This document shows positions 46,618 to 54,183 of a stretch of DNA of 64,000 nucleotides, piece by piece (the stretch's first letter is position 1; every line of letters starts with the position of its first letter). Source of the DNA: CAYUVA01 sp964448115 [NCBI: uncultured bacterium] (lineage in GTDB: Bacteria > CAYUVA01); the NCBI GenBank assembly GCA_964448115.1, contig CAYUVA010000005.1, positions 52,465-116,464 on the forward strand, in the 5' to 3' direction. The notes below the pieces were generated by a model. It made no database searches. It had not been told where the DNA came from and was given only the letters and a program-made list of their open reading frames with translations. A program made the translations under genes and the position numbers.

Positions 46618-47367
46618 TTGGCACTGGAACATACGCTTTGGTACACGGAAGCATTAAACAAGGCTGTTGGAGGGTCGGTTCACAAGCTGCTATCTAGCGC
46701 GGGCATCCCACACCGTGCTGATCTGCCGATACCCGACCATGTTACTACTGGATGGATAGTATTGGTGGCATGTGGGATCATCTTCTACCTGTTCTCAAAG
46801 AAGGTCGATAAGGTACCCACTGGTTTCCAGCACTTTCAGGAGCTGACCATAAAGTTCTTCCAATCGCTGCTCAATATGACCGTGGGGCATAAGGGGCAGA
46901 AGTTCCTCAATTTCGTGCTGCCGTTAGGGTTGTTCATCTTTATATGCAACCTGCTTGGATTAGTACCTGGCTTCATGTCGCCGACCAGTAACATCAACAA
47001 CAACCTAGCCTTGGCTCTCTGTGCCTTTATCTACTATCATTACCAGGGCATCAGGGAGAAGGGGGTTTTAAGATACCTTGAATCCTTCATGGGTCCCAGG
47101 CTCCCTGGATATCTGTTTCCTATCAGGCTATTCATGCTGGTTATCGAGCCGATCTCGCACTTTGCCCGTCCGCTTAGCCTTACCGTCCGTCTTTTTGGCA
47201 ATATCATGGGGCACGATATCGTGATCCTGATCCTGTTTATGCTGGTTCCGATGTTCGTGCCGGTGCCGATGATGCTGATGGGCATCTTCACCAGTTTCAT
47301 GCAGGCGTTTATATTTGTCGTGCTTACCATGATATATCTAACTGGCGCGGTATCCGAGGAACACTAG
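46618..47367 (+). CDS. atpB: ATP synthase F0 subunit a
   Basis: 249 residues with five or six membrane helices. The essential arginine is in PLSLTVRLFGNIMGHD, the most conserved segment of subunit a, which faces the c-ring carboxylate. Other family marks are FLPLGLFIF-like (VLPLGLFIFICNLLGLVPG) and SPTSNINNNLALAL. The start is TTG at 46618, preceded by AAGGTGG. It follows atpI by 14 bases and precedes atpE by 55 bases. Confidence 0.94.
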   Translation: MALEHTLWYTEALNKAVGGSVHKLLSSAGIPHRADLPIPDHVTTGWIVLVACGIIFYLFSKKVDKVPTGFQHFQELTIKFFQSLLNMTVGHKGQKFLNFVLPLGLFIFICNLLGLVPGFMSPTSNINNNLALALCAFIYYHYQGIREKGVLRYLESFMGPRLPGYLFPIRLFMLVIEPISHFARPLSLTVRLFGNIMGHDIVILILFMLVPMFVPVPMMLMGIFTSFMQAFIFVVLTMIYLTGAVSEEH

Positions 47368-47422
47368 TAGAACTAGAGAGTTGTTAAGTTTGTAAATAGA
47401 TGTCAAAAAAGGAGTTTGAAAG

Positions 47423-47785
47423 TTGAAAAAGGTATTCTACACATCACTGCTAGCTACAGTCATCTGTCTAGCGTTAATGCCAGTTGCTGTTTTCGCTCAA
47501 GAGGGTTCGTTGAGCATTGCAAAGGTCGATTACTATAGCTGGGCAACCATAATCGGCGGTATCGCCATGGCTATTGCCAGCTCTTTCGCTGCCCTGGGGC
47601 AGGGACTAGCCATATCCAAGGCTGTTGAGGGCATATCCAGGCAGCCGAGCGCATCCGGTCAGATCCAGATGAACCTGATCATCGGCTTGGCGCTCATCGA
47701 GTCCCTGGCTATCTACACCTTCGTTATCTGCCTGATCATCTTCTTCGCAAAGCCCTTTACGCCTATCATCGACGCTATTCACTAG
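47423..47785 (+). CDS. atpE: ATP synthase F0 subunit c with sodium-binding signature and N-terminal extension
   Basis: 120 residues; the start is TTG at 47423 with AAGGAG 8 bases upstream. Residues about 1-25 form a signal-peptide-like extension (LLATVICLALMPVAVFAQ) ahead of the usual two-helix hairpin. The polar loop is SRQP. The ion-binding residues Gln60, Glu93, Ser94 and Tyr98 match Gln32, Glu65, Ser66 and Tyr70 of the sodium-type Ilyobacter/Propionigenium c-subunit with identical spacing; Thr67 is replaced by Leu95. Na+ coupling is therefore likely. No atpF, H, A, G, D or C follows: a terminator hairpin ends the cluster. Confidence 0.93.
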   Translation: MKKVFYTSLLATVICLALMPVAVFAQEGSLSIAKVDYYSWATIIGGIAMAIASSFAALGQGLAISKAVEGISRQPSASGQIQMNLIIGLALIESLAIYTFVICLIIFFAKPFTPIIDAIH

Positions 47786-47849
47786 GGTCGAGATACGGAT
47801 ATACCTACAGGGCAAAAGAAGATCAGTACGATCAGGTTAGCAAGATTAA

Positions 47850-47885
47850 AATAGGGAGCTTCTGGCAATTTTGAAGCTCCCTATT
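47850..47885 (+). terminator. Terminator of the F0 gene cluster
   Basis: A perfect 13-base-pair stem, AATAGGGAGCTTC with GAAGCTCCCTATT, around a 10-base loop, 65 bases after the atpE stop. The U tract is short (TTGTTAT). It confirms that the F1 genes are not part of this transcript. Confidence 0.7.
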
Positions 47886-47937
47886 GTTATCTCAAGCAGT
47901 TTTTTACAGATATCCATCGATCCAACCAGCATTATTC

Positions 47938-49206
47938 ATGGGATTTAGCAAGATATTAACCTTGGCGGTCTTTTTCATCGCCTATTACCTATTCATCACT
48001 AAACCAAAGATTCGCTGGGCGGTTGCACTGTCAGCTATAACTTTACTTGTTTTATCCCCCCTCATCGATTTTCTCGATGCGATCAAGCTGATAAACTGGA
48101 ATGTAATCGGCATTTTTTGGGGTACCCTCGTATTAGCTGAGCTTTTCATGCGCTCCAACATGCCATCATACCTAGCCGAGTGGCTGGTGCGAAAGGCTCC
48201 CCGCGCCTGGATGGCTATGCTCGGGATATGCCTATTGACTGGATTTTTATCTATATTCATCGAGAATGTCGCCACTGTTTTATTGATGGCGCCTATTGCC
48301 TTCTCCATCGCGGAGAAGCTCAAGATCTCTCCAACTGTCCTATTTATATCAATTGCAATCTCCTCCAACCTTCAGGGGGCTGCCACCCTGATCGGAGACC
48401 CGCCATCGATGATCCTGGCCGGGTACATGAGGATGGGCTTCAATGACTTTTTCATCTATCATGGAAGGCTAAGCATGTTCTTCTTCGTGCAATTGGGAGC
48501 AATAACCTCCGCATTCGTGCTCTACTGGTTCTTTCGCCGTTATCGGGCGAGCATTTCACTGCCACCAACCGAGGAGATCCGCTCCATGGCTCCAACATAC
48601 ATGATGATAATGCTGATAATATCGCTAGCTATTGCCAGTTTCCTCGATCCCGGCTTCGGTTACCTGGCGGGCATAGTCTGCGTTGTTTGGGCTATTATAG
48701 GCATTGCCTGGCATCATTTTAGCGGGCAAAGCGTAGGCAATCTGCTCAAGGTGCTCGATTGGAATACAACAATATTCCTCATGGGCGTATTCGTTATTGT
48801 AGGAGCGCTCGCAGAGGCTGGTTGGTTGGCTATATTCGCTAATTGGATGGGAGAGTTATCGGGAGCTTCGGTTCCCTTTGCATTCATCCTGATACTGGTA
48901 ATCTCCATGCTCGTTTCCGGATTCGTTGACAATGTGCCTTACCTGGTTGCAATGATCCCAGTGGTACAGAACATGGTCGATATGTATGGCTTGCCCCTGG
49001 AGCTTATGGTGTTCGGTCTGCTCATTGGAGCAAGTCTTGGCGGTAATATAACCCCTATCGGAGCCTCTGCCAACATTATAGCCATGGGCTATCTAAGGCA
49101 GAGAAAATACGATGTAGGCTTCTTACGGTTCGTGCGCATCGGATTGCCTTACACTCTTGTAGCCACTGGCAGCGCGGCTGCGTTCCTTTGGATTATCTGG
49201 AGATAA
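47938..49206 (+). CDS. NhaD/ArsB-type (ion transporter superfamily) membrane antiporter
   Basis: 422 residues from the ATG at 47938. An in-frame TTG at 47884 is rejected because it lies within the terminator hairpin. About eleven membrane helices. The two re-entrant hairpin signatures of the ArsB/NhaD/SLC13 superfamily are present: NLQGAATLIGDPPSMILAGY in the first half and GASLGGNITPIGASANIIA in the second. VDNVPYLVAMIP and IENVATVLLMAP are the matching inner-helix motifs. Members exchange Na+ for H+, or export arsenite, or carry dicarboxylates. Nearness to a sodium-type F0 suggests Na+/H+ exchange (inference). Confidence 0.85.
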   Translation: MGFSKILTLAVFFIAYYLFITKPKIRWAVALSAITLLVLSPLIDFLDAIKLINWNVIGIFWGTLVLAELFMRSNMPSYLAEWLVRKAPRAWMAMLGICLLTGFLSIFIENVATVLLMAPIAFSIAEKLKISPTVLFISIAISSNLQGAATLIGDPPSMILAGYMRMGFNDFFIYHGRLSMFFFVQLGAITSAFVLYWFFRRYRASISLPPTEEIRSMAPTYMMIMLIISLAIASFLDPGFGYLAGIVCVVWAIIGIAWHHFSGQSVGNLLKVLDWNTTIFLMGVFVIVGALAEAGWLAIFANWMGELSGASVPFAFILILVISMLVSGFVDNVPYLVAMIPVVQNMVDMYGLPLELMVFGLLIGASLGGNITPIGASANIIAMGYLRQRKYDVGFLRFVRIGLPYTLVATGSAAAFLWIIWR

Positions 49207-49218
49207 AAGATGGGTCTT

Positions 49219-49250
49219 AGGCGTATGTCAAACTAGTTTGACATACGCCT
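49219..49250. terminator. 32-base perfect palindrome between convergent genes
   Basis: AGGCGTATGTCAAACT is followed directly by its exact reverse complement, giving a 14-base-pair stem with a CTAG loop in RNA. It starts 12 bases after the transporter stop and lies about 80 bases before the convergent TPR protein stop. It can serve as a bidirectional terminator, although neither strand has a clear U tract. Confidence 0.5.
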
Positions 49251-49330
49251 TCATCAGCGCGCAAGCGGTAACTAGGATGATAGAAAACACGATGGCTCCT
49301 ATTTTGGTTACATCAGCCAATAACTTTTAA

Positions 49331-51310
49331 TCACCGCTCATCGTTCGTTCCCAGCATCGCTTTTGCGCGCTCTACCTCCTTAAGCTGCGCCTCGATTTGA
49401 GCCATGAAGCCGTCTGGATATCTAGCCAGCTTGCCTTGCTCAAGCAAGCGCTGCAATATCTCCTTGGCGCCACTTACATCGTCTCTCAACAGCAGTATTT
49501 GCGCCTTGCCGAACAGCACCTGGGGATCATCTGGGAGCAAGCGCTGCAATTTATCAAGATAATCCTCGGCGATGCTCACCTGTCCCAGTTGCAGCGATAT
49601 CTGAAATATCTTTCCCATCAAGTAGGGATCCTTAGTTACATCGATGCTTTTAGCCATTGCCAGGTAAGCTCTCAGAGCCTCTGGCTGGTTGCCGGCTGCC
49701 TCGCAAGCCTCCCCGTAGCGTCCATACAAAAGGGGATCGTCCGGCTGAAGTTGCATACTTTTCTCGTAAGCCCTTGCCGCTGCTGCATAAAGGTTGTTGT
49801 ACATGTAAACCCTGCCCAACTCGGTATATTTTGCTGCTGTTGGAGAGCCGCCAAGCATCATGTTAAGCTCCATATAGCCGAAAAACAAGGTTATGGCTAT
49901 TGGTATGATTATTCTCTTTTCCAGGTAGCCCTGCTTGTATTTTACGATCAAAGAAAAAATAAAAATAAGATAGAAGCCGACCAGCGACAAGCCTAAAATA
50001 GCCCCTTTTGAACCGAATATCGCGAATGCAGAGCTTATATAGCCCTCCTTCAGCACCTCCCAGGCGAACTCGACAATTGGCGCATCAAAGGGTAGCGGAA
50101 AGTGCATGCTCGATATGGTTCCCAGGGCGAATATCAGAATCGACATCAAGCCCAATGAGTAAAGAAGAACGCTTAGCCACCGCTTGTTGAGCCTAAGGGC
50201 AGCGAATCCGAGCACCAGAAATGGAACCATTGGTACCAGGTGCCTGGGACCGAATGTCCAGCCACCATCGTAATCGACGAAACTTGCGCCGAAGAAGGTA
50301 TATGCGACGATGACAATTAAAGGAAACAAATAGTTACCGCCTGATACTGGTTCTTTCCCGCATTCTTTCTTCAGCACTCCCTTTATCAGCCCAAGAAGCC
50401 CCAGCAGCAGAAATGGCGAGAAGAAGAACAGCCCCTTTGCCGGGCTTACCATCAGCTTATAAAACGCCTTGAACGAGAACATTGAAATGCCGAAGATCCC
50501 CTGTGAATGGATGCGCTGAAAGTCGGGCAGCGCCTTGTACGAATACGCCAGGGTGAAAGGATCCTCGAAACAGGCATAATTATAAGCTAATAGCACCAGC
50601 AGCCAAGGTAAAGCACCGATTATCATCGGGATAACCTTATCCAATCGAGCGCGCCAGCTTATTGTGCACCAGAGGGAAATAATAAACCCAACGATGACCG
50701 AGGGATACTCGGTGATCACCGAATATGCCAAAAGAAATCCGAGCAGATATGCAAAACGACTATCAATTTTTTCTTTTATTAGCAGGCTTGCCAGGTAAAA
50801 TGCTGAAAGCATAAGTGCCGCCGACAACTGGTGCCCATAAAACGCAGTCGAATAAGGCAAAGCCATGGTCCCAAAGGCATAAAATAACACCATCGAAGTG
50901 GCGTTAGCCTCGTCCATACCATACTCGACCAACAGCCGGCGCAGAATTAGCGCCATATAAGCCGATGGAACACCAATGGCAATAAGGGTTACCAGGTAGA
51001 TGCCTAGCGGATGCATGGGATGGAGGTCGAATATCAAGGCGATGAGCTTGAAGGGCAGATAAACCGGTATGCCCAGCAAAGATGCTCCGATCGCCTTGTC
51101 AGCATAGTAGTGCTGGTTGTAAACCGCCTTGTCCCCGGTGTTGCTTGCGTATTTATCGATGCTTAGCGTCCCATCATTGACCACCGAATAGATCAAGTCC
51201 ATGCGGCACATAATATTGTCATAGGGAACTATGGGAAAAAACAGGGCATAATAAAGGATGATTACCAGAAACAAAGGAAGCTCACGCTGAAAAAGGGGTT
51301 TGGACTTCAT
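49331..51310 (-). CDS. Polytopic GT-C-like membrane protein with C-terminal TPR repeats
   Basis: 659 residues. Roughly the first 470 contain about eleven membrane helices; the first loop holds DLIYSVVNDGTLSIDKYAS and the second ADKAIGASLLGIPVYLPF, resembling dolichol/undecaprenyl-sugar-using glycosyltransferases of the GT-C fold. A later loop has GGWTFGPRHLVPMVPFLVLG. Residues about 510-655 form three or four TPR units (AARAYEKSMQLQPDDPLLYGRYGEA and relatives). The specific sugar or acceptor cannot be read. The gene follows the beta-helix protein gene by 19 bases and ends 22 bases inside the palindrome region. Confidence 0.72.
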   Translation of the reverse strand: MKSKPLFQRELPLFLVIILYYALFFPIVPYDNIMCRMDLIYSVVNDGTLSIDKYASNTGDKAVYNQHYYADKAIGASLLGIPVYLPFKLIALIFDLHPMHPLGIYLVTLIAIGVPSAYMALILRRLLVEYGMDEANATSMVLFYAFGTMALPYSTAFYGHQLSAALMLSAFYLASLLIKEKIDSRFAYLLGFLLAYSVITEYPSVIVGFIISLWCTISWRARLDKVIPMIIGALPWLLVLLAYNYACFEDPFTLAYSYKALPDFQRIHSQGIFGISMFSFKAFYKLMVSPAKGLFFFSPFLLLGLLGLIKGVLKKECGKEPVSGGNYLFPLIVIVAYTFFGASFVDYDGGWTFGPRHLVPMVPFLVLGFAALRLNKRWLSVLLYSLGLMSILIFALGTISSMHFPLPFDAPIVEFAWEVLKEGYISSAFAIFGSKGAILGLSLVGFYLIFIFSLIVKYKQGYLEKRIIIPIAITLFFGYMELNMMLGGSPTAAKYTELGRVYMYNNLYAAAARAYEKSMQLQPDDPLLYGRYGEACEAAGNQPEALRAYLAMAKSIDVTKDPYLMGKIFQISLQLGQVSIAEDYLDKLQRLLPDDPQVLFGKAQILLLRDDVSGAKEILQRLLEQGKLARYPDGFMAQIEAQLKEVERAKAMLGTNDER

Positions 51311-51329
51311 CGGGGCGCTAATTGGGTGA

Positions 51330-52760
51330 TCACGATTTGAGGTGCTTGGGGGTGAACTTATTCAACCAGGCATTCAAGCGCTCAAGGGTTCTACCTTTCT
51401 CTTTCAGCACTACCTGGTGATCATCGAGTCGCATCTTTAGCTTGCGAGCCTGCTCGGCGCTGGTATTGCGGCTTTGTATCATCCCTTGAATCCTTGAGAA
51501 GGAATCCTCGACCAGCTCCATAAATCTGCCGAGCCAAACCAGGATCTCTGCGAACTGCTCAGCTAGGATGCTAACCCCCTTGCTGCCCGCCATAGCCAGC
51601 TCTCTCCTGTGCGAGGCTGCCATCATCTCAAAGACCACTCGCAGTGAGCAGAGCATGCGCAGGTAACTTATTGTAATCTCAACATTCTGCGCAATACCCG
51701 ATCCTAATATCTCTCGGTTTCGCTCCAGGTAACCCTCCAGGATAGTACCCTTGCCAATGCCGGTAATTATTATGCTTTGTGGTTTTATCTTGTTCCCCTT
51801 AGCCTTGCATCCGGAGCCGAGTAGTGCTCCAAAAGGCAATACCACCGGCGCTTGAGCCATAGAGGTTATACCTGCCTTGAAGCCGGCTTGGATGATGGTT
51901 GGCCACTTGGTTCCACCGTGCCGGGGATCGAAGTTGCTGGTGGTAAAGAGCGCGCCGAGGTTGATCCCCTCAACATCTATACTCATCGACTCGTTATTAT
52001 GCTCGAAGAGCAAGGTTTGCATAGGGTGGAAGCCCTCGGTGATGCCGGTTTCCTTCTGTCTCGTCTCGGTTAGCTTGCCGAAAAATAGCGCTTCGAGCCT
52101 TCCTGCAAGGTCAATAAAGACATCATCGACACAAGGCTCATTAGCCCAGTAAAGCGCGATAGCGACCGCATTGCCCAGGTAGCTCCTATGCGGGATCTCC
52201 ACGGTAGCCTTTGGCGTGCAACCGATGATAGTCGAAGCCTTAAGCTCGCTTCCGTGTCCCAGGTGAACAAAGGGACCAACCATGCAATTGCGCCTTATGT
52301 TGCTGTCATCGAAGATCTCTGTGCCACCGAGTATGAGGCTGTGTTCAACCCTGGCATTACGCACCAATAGGTTATAAATATTCGTCTGCCCGGCTTCAGT
52401 GCGTAAGAAAGGCAAAAGCACCGAGTCGATGATCCTGGCATTATCGATCAGCTTTGTATTATCGCCGATGAACGAGTCGTTAACCCTCCCCTCGATGGTG
52501 CAGTCATTGCCTATAGTGGTTTGGCCGCTGATCCTGGCATTGCGGGTGATGAGGGTACCATTGCCGATTATCACATTACCCGCTATCTCACCAGCCACAT
52601 CACAGCCGTCCCCAAGCTCGATCTCACCGACCAGCCGGGCTGTATTCCTGATCTTACAGCCGACGCTGATAGCCTTTTTCTTAATGTATTTTCTTAAAAA
52701 GGCAACCGTATCCTCATGGATAAATGCTCCATGTTCTACTTCAATTCCAGGCAATAACAT
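51330..52760 (-). CDS. Left-handed beta-helix (hexapeptide) protein, GlmU-like without a transferase domain
   Basis: 476 residues. Residues about 30-185 are hexapeptide repeats of the [LIV]-G-x4 kind (VGEIELGDGCDVAGEIAGNV, IIGNGTLITRNARISG, TTIGNDCTIEG), forming a left-handed beta-helix as in GlmU and related acyl- and nucleotidyltransferases. The region about 190-340 contains GCTPKATVEIPHRSYLGNAV and conserved DPRHGGTKWPTII. The C-terminal about 120 residues are helical and probably coiled coil (SAEQARKLKMRLDDHQVV). No N-terminal nucleotidyltransferase domain exists. The substrate is unknown. It may share a transcript with the TPR membrane protein, 19 bases downstream. Confidence 0.72.
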   Translation of the reverse strand: MLLPGIEVEHGAFIHEDTVAFLRKYIKKKAISVGCKIRNTARLVGEIELGDGCDVAGEIAGNVIIGNGTLITRNARISGQTTIGNDCTIEGRVNDSFIGDNTKLIDNARIIDSVLLPFLRTEAGQTNIYNLLVRNARVEHSLILGGTEIFDDSNIRRNCMVGPFVHLGHGSELKASTIIGCTPKATVEIPHRSYLGNAVAIALYWANEPCVDDVFIDLAGRLEALFFGKLTETRQKETGITEGFHPMQTLLFEHNNESMSIDVEGINLGALFTTSNFDPRHGGTKWPTIIQAGFKAGITSMAQAPVVLPFGALLGSGCKAKGNKIKPQSIIITGIGKGTILEGYLERNREILGSGIAQNVEITISYLRMLCSLRVVFEMMAASHRRELAMAGSKGVSILAEQFAEILVWLGRFMELVEDSFSRIQGMIQSRNTSAEQARKLKMRLDDHQVVLKEKGRTLERLNAWLNKFTPKHLKS

Positions 52761-52948
52761 CCTAATTTTCCACCCCGAGGATCGTCCTTTAGGTTACTTG
52801 ATTTACCGATACAGATTTCATAATAGCAGATTAGGGCATGAAGGTATAACTAACCATAACCTTGAGATTTTCCACCTGCCCCTTAGCCAAGGATAGGTAA
52901 CATTTATCCTAAGTTGTGCTATATAGTAGTTGACTAAACAAGTGGTAA

Positions 52949-53980
52949 ATGGCAATGACACTAGGGGATGCACTTGATCAAAAGGCACGCTTTTATGCGC
53001 TTAAAGCCTCTCGTGCGTTGAATTATCCCTTGCTGCCGCCGCGGTTGGTGGCTCTATTTCTCACCTCTCGCTGCAACCTGCGCTGCCTGATGTGCGATAT
53101 CCCCCAGAAAGCAAAAAGCGATGAAATTAGCACCGAGCAGGTCTTTGATATCATGCAAGACTTGAGCGACTTCGGGGTGAAAGAGCTTGACATCACCGGC
53201 GGCGAGCCATTTCTGCGCAAGGACATACTGCCCATCATCAAACGAGCCAAGTCCCTCGGCTTCAGGGTTAATATCACCACCAACGGGGTGCTTATCGATA
53301 CTAATGAGAAGGTGCAGCAACTGGTGGATACCGGCTTGGATAGCATCCAGGTCTCCATCGACGGCGCCAAGGCTGAGACCCACGATTACATCAGGCGTTC
53401 GCCCGGCTGCCTTGAAAAGATACTAAACTTCGTGGAGATGCTAAATGAAGCCAGGGCGCTAAACAACGGCTTGCCGCATCTGAATTGCACAACCGTTATG
53501 ATGCGCTACAATCTCGGCGAGCTGCTTGAGCTGGTGCATATAACAAGAGAGCTTGGATTTACCTCGATAACCTTACAGCCGATCGCCGATGACAATAACG
53601 ATATCAAGATCAGGGATCCTAGCAATCCGCACCGCATCCGACCAGAGCAGATAAAGCAGCTTCGGGGGGTTATCGATGAACTCAAGTCATTCAAACGTAG
53701 CGAGGGGTTCCTTTGCAACTCGGAGCGCCATCTCGACCTGATCTATCGTTACTTTGCCAATGAGGAGCTAGGTGAGATCACCTGTTACAGCGGGTTCTTC
53801 ACCGGCACGGTCGATGACAAGGGGATCCTCCGCTCTGTTTGCATGGGAGCTTACGGCAGCCTGCTGGAGCACTCGATCAGCGAGCTTTGGAACTCCAAGC
53901 GAGCGCAAACCATACGAAGGGCGATAAAGAACTGCAAGACCCCCTGCCTGTATCCCTGCTGGATCGACTTCATCGTGTGA
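52949..53980 (+). CDS. Radical SAM protein with SPASM-type C-terminus
   Basis: 343 residues. The cluster motif TSRCNLRCLMCDI (CX3CX2C) is at about residues 39-46. Then DITGGEPFLRKDI, INITTNGVLID and IQVSIDGAKAETHDYIR, typical of the MoaA/PqqE/AlbA group. The C-terminus has GEITCYSG, SVCMGAYGS and CLYPCWID: four cysteines that can hold an auxiliary cluster. Start at 52949; an ATG at 52955 is also possible, with no strong ribosome site. It is divergent from the beta-helix gene, so it is a single-gene unit. No precursor peptide lies beside it. Confidence 0.85.
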   Translation: MAMTLGDALDQKARFYALKASRALNYPLLPPRLVALFLTSRCNLRCLMCDIPQKAKSDEISTEQVFDIMQDLSDFGVKELDITGGEPFLRKDILPIIKRAKSLGFRVNITTNGVLIDTNEKVQQLVDTGLDSIQVSIDGAKAETHDYIRRSPGCLEKILNFVEMLNEARALNNGLPHLNCTTVMMRYNLGELLELVHITRELGFTSITLQPIADDNNDIKIRDPSNPHRIRPEQIKQLRGVIDELKSFKRSEGFLCNSERHLDLIYRYFANEELGEITCYSGFFTGTVDDKGILRSVCMGAYGSLLEHSISELWNSKRAQTIRRAIKNCKTPCLYPCWIDFIV

Positions 53981-54183
53981 GGGAGCAAGTTTTGTATAAA
54001 ATTAACATTTTCACTTTTCTCTTGACCAAATAAGGAGGCTTGAGAGGCTCAGGAAGTATGGTAAAACTGGATGGCAGAATTCGAATCCATTTGAGTATGA
54101 ACTATCTGGCTTAAAGGAACCATTTAATCCTTTGTTGGAAATTGGGTAATGGAAACATGATTAAAACAAGTAATTTCTCTTAA

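Noticed and set aside
47884-47937. Upstream TTG start for the transporter
   Set aside because: The added codons overlap the F0 terminator hairpin and lack homology; the ATG at 47938 is a better start.
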